A DNA stretch of 64,000 bases from NCBI RefSeq assembly GCF_037976325.1, contig NZ_CP150265.1, positions 2,413,501-2,477,500 on the forward strand. The letters run 5' to 3'. The stretch comes from Paenibacillus sp. FSL K6-3182. GTDB lineage: Bacteria > Bacillota > Bacilli > Paenibacillales > Paenibacillaceae. Under the pieces are notes generated by a model that saw nothing but the letters and a program-made list of their open reading frames with translations, did no database searches and was not told the origin of the DNA. The translations under genes were made by a program, and so were the position numbers. This document shows positions 9,601 through 18,735 of the stretch, one piece after another (positions within the stretch are counted from its first letter, which is position 1; each line of letters starts with the position of its first letter).

Positions 9601-12600
9601 GCAGACGCCTGCGTGGATGACTACTTCGAACGGTTCGCCTTTGAGCCGTGACGAGGCACTCGCCAATATGAGAACGCACATCCAAACGGTCATGACGCAC
9701 TACGCTGACAAATACGGCAACAATTTGATTTCTTGGGACGTAGTCAACGAAGCGATGAACGACAATCCTTCTAATCCGACGAATTGGGCTGCTGCCCTGC
9801 GCACCTCTCCTTGGAAAACGGCGATCGGTAACGATTACGTGGAGCAAGCGTTCTTAGCGGCGAGAGAAGTGCTGGACGCAAACCCGTCTTGGGATATCAA
9901 GCTCTATTACAACGATTACAACGATGATAACCAGAACAAAGCTACGGCAATCTACAATATGGTCAAAGAGATCAACGACAAGTACGCACTTACGCATCCG
10001 GGCAAAAAGCTGATCGACGGCGTCGGCATGCAGGCGCATTACAACGTCAACACGAAGCCGGACAACGTTAAAGCGTCGTTGGAGCGGTTTATCTCCTTGG
10101 GCGTTGAAATCAGCATTACCGAGCTGGACATAACGGCCGGCAACGGCGGCACGATCACCGAAAAGGAAGCAATCGCGCAAGGCTACTTGTACGCGCAGCT
10201 ATTCCAAATTTACAAAGAGCACGCCGCGAATATCGCCAGAGTCACCTTCTGGGGTCTGAATGACGCGACGAGCTGGAGAAAAGAACAACCGCCGTTGCTC
10301 TTCGATAACAACCTGCAAGCGAAGCAAGCCTATTACGGCGTTATCGATCCGAGCAAGTTCATAGCGGAGCACCCGCCGGCTTCGGCAACCGCTAGTCAAA
10401 CTTCCGCTAAATACGGTACGCCGGTCATAGACGGAACCATTGACGCGATCTGGAGCGATGCGCCTGAAGTCTCGATCAACAAGTTCCAGATGGCATGGCA
10501 AGGTGCACGCGGTGTAGCCAGAGCGCTCTGGGATGATCACAACCTGTATTTGCAAATCCAAGTTACTGATAATGCGGAACTGGACAGTACTAGCCCGAAC
10601 GCGCATGAACAAGATTCCGTCGAAGTGTTCGTAGACGAGAATAATGGTAAGACAGCTTCCTATCAATCGGATGATGGACAATACAGAGTAAACTATATGA
10701 ACCAGGCAACTTTTAATCCGTCAAGCAAAGCAGCCGGTTTCGAGTCAGCCACCTCTCTTTCCGGAACGAACTACACGGTGGAAATGAAAATACCGTTTAC
10801 ATCGATCACGCCGGAAAACAACATGAAGCTAGGCTTTGACGTGCAAATCAACGACGGTAAAAACGGTGCTCGTCAGAGCGTTGCCGCATGGAACGATTTG
10901 ACCGGCCAAGGTTATCAAGACACGTCCGTTTTTGGAGTGCTTACGCTTTTCGGTAAGAATCCTTCTGCAACGACACCGGCGGCGCCTGCGAACGTAACGG
11001 CTTCTGCCGTGAACGCTAGCTCGATCAAGTTGAATTGGAACACCACTTCAGACACGAGCGTAACGTTCTCCGTCTATCGTGGAACGTCCAAATCCGGTTC
11101 TTTCACGGTAATCGCTTCCGGCGTACCGGTTTCCGAAATCACGGATACGGGTCTGGAGGCTTCAACGAAGTACTACTACTACGTGAAGGCAGTTAAAGGG
11201 GAACTGGTATCGGATGCATCCACAGTCGTAAATGCAACGACGATTCCTCTGGTTGTAACGCCTCCTGAGGAGGTTTTGGCGGCACCTACGGGATTGACGG
11301 CTGATGCTCAAAGCCAATCCTCAATCAGGCTGAATTGGAACACCACTCCAGACACGAGCGTAACGTTCTCCGTCTATCGCGGAACGTCCGAATCCGGTTC
11401 TTTCACGGTAATCGCTTCCGGCGTACCGGTTTCCGAATTCACGGATACGGGTCTGGAGGCTTCAACGAAGTACTACTACTACGTGAAGGCAGTTAAAGGG
11501 GAATTGGTGTCGGATGCATCATCAGTTGTGACTGCAACAACGAGAGCCGCTTCGCCTCAGACCGGTACAGACACGCCTCCTCCGGTGACTGAACAACCGG
11601 TTGAAAACGGCCAGATCACACCAAAAGTTACAGTGAATAACGGTAAGGCATCGTCCAACATCTCTGCCGGCAATCTGCAGAAAGCGTTCGATCAAGCTGT
11701 AACTAACGCTGCAGGCAAGAAAAAAGTTACGATCGACATTCCTGCAACATCAGGCGCAAATTCATACGACGTGCAATTGCCGCTTCAAAGCCTGAAAGAT
11801 TCCGGATCGACAGTACTTGCGATCAAGACGGTGAACGGCACGGTCGAGCTTCCTGGCAACATGCTGGCAGGCACGAGAGTCGGCAGCTCCGAGTTCGTAT
11901 CGGTTCGCTTGGGCAAGGTCTCGACAGAAGGACTTAGCAATGACGTCCGCCAGCAAATCGGTAACCATCCGGTCATTAGTCTCGAAGTTTTGGCAGGCGA
12001 CTCCGTTGTCGCTTGGAACAACCCGAACGCGCCTGTAACGGTATCCGTACCTTACACGCCGACGGCTGAAGAGCTAAGCAACCCGGATCACATCATCATC
12101 TGGTACATCGACGGCAGCGGCAAAGCGACACCTGTGCCGAATGCCCGCTACGATGCAGCAAGCGGTACTGTCAAATTCTCGACGACTCACTTCAGTATCT
12201 ATGCAGTTGTGTTCGTCGTGAAATCGTTCGGAGATCTTCAGTCCGTACCATGGGCGAAGAAAGCAATCGAAGCGATGGCATCTCGCGGCATCATTAACGG
12301 CACGAGTGAGAACGCGTACGATCCGAATGCTTCCATCAAGAGAGCGGACTTCCTGTCGCTGCTCGTTCGCGCATTGGAGCTTAAAGGTAACAATGCTTCC
12401 GTAACGATGTTCTCCGACGTGGATTCCTCCGCATACTACTACGATGCGGTCAAGATCGCTGCGCAGCTCGGCATCATTCAAGGCACGGGCAGCAATCTGT
12501 TCGATCCAAACAGCAAGATCTCGCGTCAAGACATGATGGTCATCGCGGCGCGCGCGGCGAAAGCCGCAGGCAAAGCGTTGCCGACAGGTGGCACTTTGGA

Positions 12601-12763
12601 TGCGTTCAGCGACGAGGCATCGATAGCTTATTACGCGAAAGACAGCGTTGCAGCACTGGTCAATGCCGGTATCGTGCAAGGATCGAGTGGCAAACTGGCG
12701 CCGAACAGCTCTCTCACTCGCGCCGAAGCGGCAGTTATCCTGCAGCGAATTTGGAGTAAATAA
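6668..12763 (+). CDS. S-layer anchored CE4 esterase / GH10 xylanase with four CBMs
   Basis: 2031-residue secreted, cell-surface enzyme. In order: signal peptide (1-31, ANAA end); NodB/CE4 deacetylase (about 35-245) with D98-D99 in TFDDA and H152/H156; four CBM22/CBM4_9-like modules (264-402, 414-562, 567-730, 735-893); GH10 catalytic domain (894-1235) with acid/base E1028 in WDVVNEA and nucleophile E1152 in SITELDI; CBM9-like module (1238-1432); two fibronectin III repeats (1437-1525, 1537-1626); a beta-rich domain (1640-1850); three SLH motifs (1855-2031). It should deacetylate and cut xylan while bound to the wall. TFDDA instead of the usual TFDDG is a variation in motif 1. GC content and codon use are visibly higher than in flanking genes, suggesting acquisition; an IS3 remnant follows. 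Confidence 0.93.
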   Translation: MSRRFKQLLLSLLAAALLVPQFWYAPNANAASATVPVILYHVITDNPSGDYQYSTANFKKQMKYLNDNGYTTVSAEQYVDIIVNGETAPSKPILLTFDDATPDFITNALPVLTQYNMKAVSFVIQDNIGSWGMTLSQLNTLKNNPNISLQNHTKTHDQAVWTTSITKATAAAEIQSANTFLKGITGKDPILLAYPYGNYNADVKAAATENGINVGFKAWSGDDDALAMGRILIKKDDTLNTFAAAIGGPTPPTPEAIGNIVVSNDFENGTQGWFKRGTETVTASTNAAQSGTGSLLVQGRTDNWNGPGFNLAATGKLNKESVYEFSAWLKLKEGTTGSETIQFGAQQTGAANEYLNPGSAATVTADAWVQVKGEYTYDMNANALQVYLQSSSSKTASFYVDDFQVKVVKPAVLVEKFENGINGWTGNGATATVTNAVSHSGSNALLVTGRAQNYHGPSLALTNTLEKGAEYEISAYAKLDNGAASTQLKASIEQSGLTGNDQFKEVIGLTTVTDGAWVKLSGTYTYNTAATGIKLYFESEDAGKNTSFAIDDIVITQTSAAPPPGFFVLSQSFEDGQLGGWADLGWNGTGTAVVSSDYASEGTKSLLYKDRSDRKSAVSLNLTSKLVSGHKYDISFKLRSAQGTDNYHLGAKVKSGGTDSFPWIIQNQVVTDTVWKSFEVKGYEVPANTTEFLVWIEANIYGSDETVTAKADFYMDEFVIKDVTPGAEPARTPAVPFNTVTFEDQSNGGFVGRAGTETLTVTNEANHTDNGSYAMKVADRTDSWHGPTIRVEQNVDKGSEYKVTAWVKLISPTSSQLQLSTQVGNGSTASYNTIQAKTVSAADGWVKLEGTYRYSSVGDEFLTIYVESSSNKTASFYIDDISFVNTGSIPISVQKDLTPIKTKYQDDFLIGNAVSAADFDGTRLELLKLHHNVVTAENAMKPDATQAVKGTFTYADSLVDKAIAAGMKVHGHVLVWHQQTPAWMTTSNGSPLSRDEALANMRTHIQTVMTHYADKYGNNLISWDVVNEAMNDNPSNPTNWAAALRTSPWKTAIGNDYVEQAFLAAREVLDANPSWDIKLYYNDYNDDNQNKATAIYNMVKEINDKYALTHPGKKLIDGVGMQAHYNVNTKPDNVKASLERFISLGVEISITELDITAGNGGTITEKEAIAQGYLYAQLFQIYKEHAANIARVTFWGLNDATSWRKEQPPLLFDNNLQAKQAYYGVIDPSKFIAEHPPASATASQTSAKYGTPVIDGTIDAIWSDAPEVSINKFQMAWQGARGVARALWDDHNLYLQIQVTDNAELDSTSPNAHEQDSVEVFVDENNGKTASYQSDDGQYRVNYMNQATFNPSSKAAGFESATSLSGTNYTVEMKIPFTSITPENNMKLGFDVQINDGKNGARQSVAAWNDLTGQGYQDTSVFGVLTLFGKNPSATTPAAPANVTASAVNASSIKLNWNTTSDTSVTFSVYRGTSKSGSFTVIASGVPVSEITDTGLEASTKYYYYVKAVKGELVSDASTVVNATTIPLVVTPPEEVLAAPTGLTADAQSQSSIRLNWNTTPDTSVTFSVYRGTSESGSFTVIASGVPVSEFTDTGLEASTKYYYYVKAVKGELVSDASSVVTATTRAASPQTGTDTPPPVTEQPVENGQITPKVTVNNGKASSNISAGNLQKAFDQAVTNAAGKKKVTIDIPATSGANSYDVQLPLQSLKDSGSTVLAIKTVNGTVELPGNMLAGTRVGSSEFVSVRLGKVSTEGLSNDVRQQIGNHPVISLEVLAGDSVVAWNNPNAPVTVSVPYTPTAEELSNPDHIIIWYIDGSGKATPVPNARYDAASGTVKFSTTHFSIYAVVFVVKSFGDLQSVPWAKKAIEAMASRGIINGTSENAYDPNASIKRADFLSLLVRALELKGNNASVTMFSDVDSSAYYYDAVKIAAQLGIIQGTGSNLFDPNSKISRQDMMVIAARAAKAAGKALPTGGTLDAFSDEASIAYYAKDSVAALVNAGIVQGSSGKLAPNSSLTRAEAAVILQRIWSK
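11021..11540 (+). repeat. Near-identical tandem fibronectin III repeat
   Basis: Bases 11021-11240 and 11321-11540 are almost the same at nucleotide level with an exact 300-base offset, differing at only a handful of sites. This points to a recent in-gene duplication of one fibronectin III module plus linker. Confidence 0.9.
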
Positions 12764-12876
12764 GAGTTTCAGATAGCCTAAAGAGGCTACTCTGCAGATT
12801 GAATCTTGATATGCTCCCCATACGGTAGACAGGTGAAATAATATATAACCTGTTTGCTGTGAGGGGAGCATTTTTC

Positions 12877-13346
12877 ATGCCCGAAAATAAACTTAGTGCC
12901 TCAGAGAAATTAGCCATCGTGCAAGAGATTGAGAGCGGTCGAATTGGATTGAAGTCCGCTGTTAGTAAATTTAAACTGAGTAAAAACACGCTCGTAAAAT
13001 GGCGACATCTTTATCGGTTATATGGTATTGACGGATAGATATCCGCCCAATCAATCGTTGCTACTCCGCAGATCTTTAGCTGCAGGCTGTCAATGATTAT
13101 TTGTCTGGAGAACTGTCTCAGTTTCAGGTTTCTTACCGGCAGGTGTATGGGTGGGTGAAGAAGTACGAAGCAGACGGCCAGGATGCGTTAAAAGACGGGC
13201 GCGGGCGGACAAAACAACCAGAGGAACTGACCGAAGTAGATCAGCAGAGGCTTGCCACAAAGAAGCTTGAGTACGAAATGGAACGGCTTCGAGCGGAGAA
13301 TGCTTTCTTAAAAAAGTTATACCCATTTCAAAGGAGGCGTCGCTGA
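12877..13346 (+). pseudogene. IS3 OrfA, interrupted
   Basis: The first part (12877-13038, 53 residues) has a transposase helix-turn-helix (SAVSKFKLSKNTLVKW) and stops at 13036. The second part (13101-13346) continues with QVYGWVKKYEADGQDALKD and the coiled coil LEYEMERLRAENAFLKKL typical of IS3 OrfA. Together they make one OrfA broken by a stop and a short frame loss. Confidence 0.75.
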
Positions 13347-13672
13347 GCCAACATCATCAGGAGAACGATTATCTCGCGATACAAGCCGTTCAGCAAACGG
13401 AATCGCTGAACATACAGCTTCTTTGCAAGGTTACGGGGGCTCCAAGATCAAGTTATTACAAATGGCTAAACCACAAGCCTAGCCAGCGACAATTAGAGAT
13501 TCAAATTTTAACAGAAGTCATGTTGGCTTTGTACAGGAAAGTCGAGGGTATCTTCGCTTACCGTCAACTCACACTACTGAAATGAAAAGGAAAATTAACC
13601 ACAAACACGTAAAGCGTCTAATGAGGATACAAGGGATTCCAACAATAATCCGCAGAAAGAAGAAGAAATATA
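13346..13672 (+). pseudogene. IS3 OrfB, N-terminal fragment
   Basis: Reads the HTH_21-type start of an IS3 integrase subunit (LLCKVTGAPRSSYYKWL, then EGIFAYRQLTLL). A stop at about 13582 and a frameshift follow, after which NHKHVKRLMRIQGI and a basic tail can still be recognised. The catalytic DDE core is absent. Confidence 0.7.
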
Positions 13673-14207
13673 CACGTTCTACAATTGTGTGAAATGGGAT
13701 GTGCTCCAAATCTGAAAACCTGCATCACAGTAGGATTTTGGTCCCATTGGTACCTTTAAGGACATCATGCATACCAAGCTGGCAGCAAAGAAGTCAGCAA
13801 GTTTACTCAGAATATCGTTATCCCGTTTGAGTCCACCATAATCAGAAAATAAGAGGACTCCGGATTTCATCATTCATCCGGGGTCAACTTTTAATGACGG
13901 TTTTCTTATCGTTTATGGACTATTATTTTTACCAATTCGAGCTTCATATTTGAATGCTACCTTAGAAACATCCGCAAACAAGAATACGGATTTGTTGCGG
14001 TGGACATTTACTGTACATCAAATAGAGTTACAAGGACTCACTTTCAAAGGAAAAGGAGAACCATTTGACCAATCAAACACTTGTGCAGTGACCTTCGGGG
14101 TATGTTTACCAAGATTTACACAGTCTACAAGAGCGAATTTGGTAGTCTCTCGACACATGTGGAGTGCTGTGTGTCGCTTATTAAGAAATAACTGTAGATA
14201 ACAATTA
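13673..14207. other. Gene-poor stretch with one hairpin
   Basis: No supportable gene. A stem GACTCCGGAT / ATCCGGGGTC (13856-13884) followed by AACTTTTAAT looks like a terminator. A degenerate copy of the ACACATGTG hairpin motif lies at about 14149-14167. Confidence 0.4.
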
Positions 14208-14527
14208 AAGTTTGCCGCTGTCCCACAAAGTCTGCCACTGAGCAAATAAAGTTCACTACTGAGCCGACCGATCTTCAGGCGCATTTGTCCTGATCTTCGC
14301 TCGGCTCTTTTTCTTTCCATTCTCAAATTCGATCCCGTCGTCAAACCTTGAATCCCTTGATTTATCAGGCTTTCCTTGATTTTCCCTCCGTATCTTCTGC
14401 CTCAAATCCTGCTTTATCTCCTGCTTCTCCTGCCTTTTCACATCAAACTTTATTTGCTCATTTTTCAGTTTTCCCTCTGATTTTCAATCGGCTATTTCTC
14501 TGGCTCAGCGGCAGACTTTTAGTGGTT
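14208..14527. mobile_element. Small element with inverted multi-repeat ends (MITE-like)
   Basis: The left end has three imperfect direct repeats of the type AAAGTTTGCCGCTG, AAAGTCTGCCACTGAGC and AAAGTTCACTACTGAGCC (14214-14269). The right end (about 14502-14525) carries the inverted form GGCTCAGCGGCAGACTTTT. Between them, the minus strand reads a low-complexity Lys/Glu/Arg-rich tail (14256-14441) that I do not trust as a gene. Repeated termini of this kind are known from IS21-type elements; this may be a deletion derivative. Confidence 0.45.
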
Positions 14528-14645
14528 TAGAGTAGTGAAGGAAATTGTAAAGATTGTCGGTAGAAAGATTATCATCCAGGTATCTAATCCTGTATTTCAC
14601 TTGGCTCTTTCTTTATTTAATCAGACAGCCCCTTAATTTAGAAGT

Positions 14646-14712
14646 TTAAGAAAAACTTTATCTTTAACCACATTTCTTTTTTAATAGTATTCCTTATCCT
14701 AAAGCTAATGAA
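14646..14712 (+). promoter_or_regulatory. Promoter element shared with 16744-16803
   Basis: Aligns with 16744-16803 over about 65 bases: TTAAG, then a run resembling AAATTTTATATTTACC, CACTTCTTT, TTTAA-AGT and a -10-like TATCCT/TATTCT followed by AAA. Blocks of TTTA repeats upstream of the -10 suggest direct-repeat binding sites for the nearby VanR-like regulator. Function is inferred from duplication. Confidence 0.55.
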
Positions 14713-14728
14713 GGATTAGGAGGAACCT

Positions 14729-14776
14729 ATGATTGGTCGCTATTATTGTGACCGTGTAATTGTGGTTAGGGCTTAA
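14729..14776 (+). CDS. 15-codon small ORF with strong ribosome site
   Basis: AGGAGG (14718-14723) lies five bases before ATG 14729, and the frame MIGRYYCDRVIVVRA ends at TAA 14774. It directly follows the shared promoter element. It may be a real leader peptide or a decayed start of a small gene; no homolog comes to mind. Confidence 0.3.
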   Translation: MIGRYYCDRVIVVRA

Positions 14777-14801
14777 GAGTCTCAATAAGGAGAGGATGGG
14801 T

Positions 14802-14924
14802 ATGAAACCAGTCATGGACTAATTAACCTGGTTGGGAATTGTAGCAGCTACGTCAAGTATTTTCCAAGCAGGAGGCATTTCCGTCTGATACAATAAAAGC
14901 AATATTAAGGTGATAAAGGGGTAG
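14802..14924 (+). pseudogene. Tiny hydrophobic peptide gene with two in-frame stops
   Basis: AAGGAGAGG precedes ATG 14802. The 41-codon frame reads MKPVMD, stop, LTWLGIVAATSSIFQAGGIS V, stop (TGA 14886), YNKSNIKVIKG, stop. The hydrophobic centre followed by a basic tail looks like a small membrane peptide. Both internal stops sit where Trp would fit (TAA at codon 7, TGA at codon 29). It lies between the shared promoter and the VanR-like gene. Confidence 0.4.
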
Positions 14925-14929
14925 AAAGA

Positions 14930-15625
14930 ATGAAGTCGATCACAATTCTGATAGCTGATGATGAGGCAGAGATTGCCGATCTGATTGAGTTGCATTTAGT
15001 AAAAGAGGGTTATCGCTGCATTAAAGTATTGGATGGGCAGGAAGCTGTTTCTGTTATTCAGACGCATTACATTGATTTGGCAATTTTAGATATTATGATG
15101 CCTAAACTGGATGGTTATGAAGTAACAAGACAAATTCGAGAGAAGCATCATTTACCTATCATTTTTTTAAGCGCCAAAACGACCGACCTCGATAAGATTA
15201 CAGGACTAATAAGAGGTGCAGATGATTATGTGACCAAACCCTTCAACCCAATGGAATTGGTTGCCCGTGTGAATGCTCAGTTGAGGCGGTCCATGCAGTT
15301 TAATCAATCAGCGCAAGCGAACAAACTTGCTTTGGAGGCAGGCGGACTGATCATCTATCCCGAAGAACGCACCGTATTCCTTTACGGCAAGCCTATTGAA
15401 CTAACTCAAAAAGAGTTTGATATTTTGTATCTGCTAGTCAGTTATCCAAAGAAAGTCTATAGTGCGGAAAACATCTTTAAACAGGTGTGGGGAGATGAAT
15501 ACTATGAAGGCAGCAATACGGTCATGGTACATATTAGTATTTTGCGAAAGAAGCTTGGAGAAGACATTCATAAAAACAAACTGATTAAAACAGTTTGGGG
15601 GGTGGGATATTCATTCAATGGCTAA
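14930..15625 (+). CDS. VanR-like OmpR-family response regulator
   Basis: 231 residues. Receiver domain 1-120 with acidic pocket D10-D11, phosphoacceptor D54 in ILDIMMPKLDG and K103 in VTKPFNPMEL; winged-helix output domain about 135-231 ending KTVWGVGYSF. Similarity is to VanR/YycF-type regulators, but no vancomycin-resistance enzymes occur nearby, so the name describes relationship only. The kinase ATG overlaps its end. Likely targets are the two duplicated promoter elements before the small peptide genes and before the transporter operon at 16829. Confidence 0.92.
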   Translation: MKSITILIADDEAEIADLIELHLVKEGYRCIKVLDGQEAVSVIQTHYIDLAILDIMMPKLDGYEVTRQIREKHHLPIIFLSAKTTDLDKITGLIRGADDYVTKPFNPMELVARVNAQLRRSMQFNQSAQANKLALEAGGLIIYPEERTVFLYGKPIELTQKEFDILYLLVSYPKKVYSAENIFKQVWGDEYYEGSNTVMVHISILRKKLGEDIHKNKLIKTVWGVGYSFNG

Positions 15626-16727
15626 AATGATCCGAAGCTTTCGATTTAAAATGATTCAATTCTTTGGATTAAGCATGTTATTTTCCGCTGCCATTACCTA
15701 TATGCTCTATAAAGCTCTCCAAATCTATTATTATACGACCAAATTCGAAAGTCCATCGACAAAAATCCGTTATTTTATAAGAGATATTGGGGATGTTAAC
15801 TTCTTTTTGCTTATTTTCATTCCTCTCTCTTTTTTGTTCTTCTTTCTTCTCACCAAACGATATGCGGCTTATTTTAATGAAATATTTAGCGGAATTAATC
15901 AGCTTGCGAATGGTGAGTTCAACAATCGTATACATATTCCATCCAATGATGAATTTGGGGATGTTGCAAGAGATATTAATCTGGCAAGTGAAAAATTACA
16001 GCAAGCTTTGGAGAGAGGAGATTTTGCAGAAAACAGCAAGGAACAATTGGTCTTGAATTTGGCTCATGATTTGCGTACGCCGTTAACTTCAGTTCTAGGT
16101 TATTTGGATTTCATTCTTCAGGACGATCAACTGACTGCAGAGCAAAACAAGCACTATACAAGCATTGCTTATACAAAAGCTCAACGTTTAGAAAAACTTA
16201 TTGACGAACTATTCGAAATTACTCGAATGAACTATGGCAAGCTTACCATTGAAAAAAAACCGATCGATCTCAGTGAGCTTCTCATTCAATTAAATGAGGA
16301 GCTATACCCTGTTTTTGAGAAAAACAACCTAGAAACCCGATTGAATGTGACTCCGCATATGACTATTAGGGGGGACGGCGAGCTATTGGCACGCGTATTT
16401 GAAAATCTTCTGACTAATGCGATTCGCTATGGAAATGATGGCCAGTATATAGACATAAATTGCAACTTTGATGCAGAAAATGTGTTAATTCAAGTGGTCA
16501 ATTATGGAGATCATATTCCCCCTGAAGAACTGCCGTATATCTTCGATATGTTTTTTACGGGCGATCAAGCGCGAACTCATCATGAGGGGAGCACCGGCCT
16601 TGGCTTGTCTATTGCAAAAAATATTGTGGAGCAGCATCAAGGCACAATTTCGGCTCAAAGCAGTTTAATTCGTACGCTTTTTGAAGTCCGTTTCCCGCAT
16701 AAAAACGGCTCTGAAACACTCAGTTAA
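15618..16727 (+). CDS. VanS-like sensor histidine kinase
   Basis: 369 residues. Two membrane segments (about 12-36 and 62-79) enclose a very short external loop of about 25 residues, so it is an intramembrane- or partner-sensing kinase rather than one with a large ligand domain. HAMP follows (80-130), then the phosphoacceptor H150 in NLAHDLRTPLTSVLGYL, N-box NLLTNAIRYG near 274 and G2 box STGLGLSIAKNIV near 330. The start overlaps the regulator by eight bases. Signal unknown; short-loop kinases often respond to envelope damage via a transporter. Confidence 0.92.
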   Translation: MAKMIRSFRFKMIQFFGLSMLFSAAITYMLYKALQIYYYTTKFESPSTKIRYFIRDIGDVNFFLLIFIPLSFLFFFLLTKRYAAYFNEIFSGINQLANGEFNNRIHIPSNDEFGDVARDINLASEKLQQALERGDFAENSKEQLVLNLAHDLRTPLTSVLGYLDFILQDDQLTAEQNKHYTSIAYTKAQRLEKLIDELFEITRMNYGKLTIEKKPIDLSELLIQLNEELYPVFEKNNLETRLNVTPHMTIRGDGELLARVFENLLTNAIRYGNDGQYIDINCNFDAENVLIQVVNYGDHIPPEELPYIFDMFFTGDQARTHHEGSTGLGLSIAKNIVEQHQGTISAQSSLIRTLFEVRFPHKNGSETLS

Positions 16728-16743
16728 TGTTTAAGTCGAGTAT

Positions 16744-16803
16744 TTAAGGGAAATTTTATATTTACCCCACTTCTTTATTTAACAGTCTGCCCTATTCTAA
16801 ATG
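16744..16803 (+). promoter_or_regulatory. Promoter element of the transporter operon
   Basis: Second copy of the element at 14646-14712, ending with -10-like TATTCT (16793-16798). It precedes the ribosome site GGGAGGAGAG at 16811 and the ATG at 16829. Confidence 0.55.
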
Positions 16804-16828
16804 TATGAATGGGAGGAGAGAGCTGTGA

Positions 16829-17740
16829 ATGAAGAAGTGGGGTTTTTGGCATGTCAACATTATGAAGAAAAAAATAAAAGAATCGATTCGCAAGGATGCT
16901 TCAGCGGCTTTGATGTTTCTGGCACCGAGCGTTATAGGGTTTGCACTGTTCTACCTTATTCCGTTTGCGATTGGGGTGTTCTATTCGTTTATGGATAGTA
17001 CGGTAGACAGCCAATTTGTGGGATTGGCTAATTACCGCGAGTTACTTGCAAGCCATTCCTTCCGGAAGGCGTCATCCAATACGTTTTATTTTAGCGTGAT
17101 TAGTGTTCCTCTTATACTTTTGCTGTCGTTAGGTTTGGCAATGCTGTTGAATAAAAATATCTATCTTCGCAAATGGCTGCGGACTGCATATGTGATGCCG
17201 CTTGTCGTTCCAGTTGCTTCAATTATCCTGATCTGGACTATTCTATTTGACTGGAATGGCTCCTTGAATACATGGCTGAGTGGCTTTGGAATCGAACGTG
17301 TGGATTGGATGAAGACCGATGCGGCCAGAAATGTAATCATTGTCGTTTATTTATGGAAGAACATCGGCTATAACGTGATTTTATTCTTGGCGGGACTTCA
17401 GCAAATCCCGAAGGATTATTACGAAACCGCCCAAATTGAAGGGGCCGGGCGTTTACGGCAGTTTGGCAGTATTACAATTGTCTATCTAACATCCACCATG
17501 TTCTTAGTAGTTATTATGTCGATCATTAATTCGTTTAAAGTATTTCGGGAAACGTATTTGATCGCAGGCGACTATCCACATGACAGTATTTACATGATGC
17601 AGCACTATATGAACAATATGTTCACGTCGTTGGATATACAGAAGATGACTGCTGCTGCGACCTTAATGGTCGGCTGTATTCTTCTGATCGTCATGGGACT
17701 GTTTGCACTTGAACGCCGGCATCGGAAGTACATGGAATAG
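16829..17740 (+). CDS. Sugar-type ABC transporter permease (MalF/UgpA-like)
   Basis: 303-residue integral membrane protein with six hydrophobic segments and the binding-protein-dependent permease EAA-type loop (YETAQIEGAGRLRQFGSITI near residue 200) that contacts the ATPase. It pairs with the MalG-like permease that follows and the lipoprotein encoded third after that. No ATPase gene is present; Firmicute sugar importers commonly share MsmX-type ATPases encoded elsewhere. ATG 16829 sits eight bases from GGGAGGAGAG. Regulation by the adjacent VanR-like system is suggested by the shared promoter element. Confidence 0.9.
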   Translation: MKKWGFWHVNIMKKKIKESIRKDASAALMFLAPSVIGFALFYLIPFAIGVFYSFMDSTVDSQFVGLANYRELLASHSFRKASSNTFYFSVISVPLILLLSLGLAMLLNKNIYLRKWLRTAYVMPLVVPVASIILIWTILFDWNGSLNTWLSGFGIERVDWMKTDAARNVIIVVYLWKNIGYNVILFLAGLQQIPKDYYETAQIEGAGRLRQFGSITIVYLTSTMFLVVIMSIINSFKVFRETYLIAGDYPHDSIYMMQHYMNNMFTSLDIQKMTAAATLMVGCILLIVMGLFALERRHRKYME

Positions 17741-17753
17741 GGGGAGGAAGGTC

Positions 17754-18629
17754 GTGCTAGTTGCTAAAGTATTGCAAAAAAGTGCATTAACGGTCGTCAT
17801 GGTCATTATAGCAGTTCTATTACTATTCCCGATTGTGATCACTTTCACAAATTCACTTATGACAGAACAAGAAATTGGCATTAATTATGGACCCATAGGG
17901 CAGATGAACAAAGCCGCTGCAGGGAGAGAAGACCCTTTTGCGAATCTAAAACTGCTGCCGGATCAAGTGACTTTGGAGCAGTATGGCAAGGTGTTGGTGG
18001 GCAGCTCGAGATATCTAATGATGTTCTGGAATTCGGTATTTATGGTAGTGCCGATCATCGCAGGACAAACTCTCGTAGCAGCGCTGGCTGCTTACGCATT
18101 CTCCAAGCTGCGATTTCGCGGCCGGGAACACTTGTTTCTGGTCTATGTCTTGACGATGCTCATGCCATTCCAAGTGACGCTAGTGCCGAATTATATTATG
18201 GCGGATAAGCTTGGTCTGCTCAATAGTTCGAATGCCATTATATTACCTGGCATTTTCGCAGCTTTCGGTGTGTTTATGCTAAGGCAGTTTATGCTGGATA
18301 TTCCATATGCCTACATCGAAGCAGCCAAGATGGATGGAGCTGGACATTTGCGAATTTTTTACAAGATTATTATCCCAATGATCAAACCGGGTCTGTCAGC
18401 GCTTATTATCCTCTTGTTCGTGGATTACTGGAACATGGTAGAGCAGCCGCTTATTTTTCTAGACGATCCTCTCAAGCAGCCGCTATCGGTTTATTTATCC
18501 AGTATTAAAGGTGAACTGGGAATTGCTTTCGCTGCATCTATGCTCTACATGGCTCCAATGGTGCTGCTGTTTCTGTATGCGGAAACGTATTTTATTGAAG
18601 GTATACAATTGTCTGGCATCAAGGGCTAG
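17754..18629 (+). CDS. Sugar-type ABC transporter permease (MalG/UgpE-like)
   Basis: About 291 residues with six membrane segments; the EAA loop reads YIEAAKMDGAGHLRIFYKII near residue 195. Between the first and second membrane segments is an unusually long external stretch (about 60 residues, including QMNKAAAGREDPFANL). A longer frame from 17703 would overlap the previous gene; GTG 17754 follows GGGGAGGAAG closely and is preferred. Partner of the preceding permease. Confidence 0.88.
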   Translation: MLVAKVLQKSALTVVMVIIAVLLLFPIVITFTNSLMTEQEIGINYGPIGQMNKAAAGREDPFANLKLLPDQVTLEQYGKVLVGSSRYLMMFWNSVFMVVPIIAGQTLVAALAAYAFSKLRFRGREHLFLVYVLTMLMPFQVTLVPNYIMADKLGLLNSSNAIILPGIFAAFGVFMLRQFMLDIPYAYIEAAKMDGAGHLRIFYKIIIPMIKPGLSALIILLFVDYWNMVEQPLIFLDDPLKQPLSVYLSSIKGELGIAFAASMLYMAPMVLLFLYAETYFIEGIQLSGIKG

Positions 18630-18735
18630 TTTTTGCGAGGTTAAAGCTTGAAAGGCAAGCTTAGCATAAGTAAAACACAAACAATGCTTACAAATTAAAC
18701 TTTCCTACGGAATGTTCTTAGGAGGAAGATGGGAT

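Larger units (their letters stand above)
12877..13672 (+). mobile_element. Decayed IS3-family insertion sequence
   Basis: Contains the beginning of OrfA, its leucine-zipper end and the beginning of OrfB, but the DDE catalytic region of OrfB is missing and frames are broken by several stops. IS3 elements normally make an OrfAB transposase by frameshifting; this copy cannot. I could not define terminal inverted repeats. Confidence 0.75.

Noticed and set aside
8774..9847. Long minus-strand open frame (357 codons) inside the xylanase gene
   Set aside because: Arg-rich antisense shadow of a high-GC gene; no domain, and the plus-strand GH10 reading is unambiguous.
12074..12871. Minus-strand open frame over the xylanase SLH end
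   Set aside because: Antisense of the SLH repeats, Arg/His-rich, no ribosome site or recognisable motif.
14256..14441. Lys/Glu/Arg-rich minus-strand frame
   Set aside because: Low-complexity sequence inside the inverted-repeat element; no evidence of translation.
14930..16727. A vancomycin-resistance operon
   Set aside because: Only VanR/VanS-like regulators are present; no vanH, ligase or vanX genes follow.
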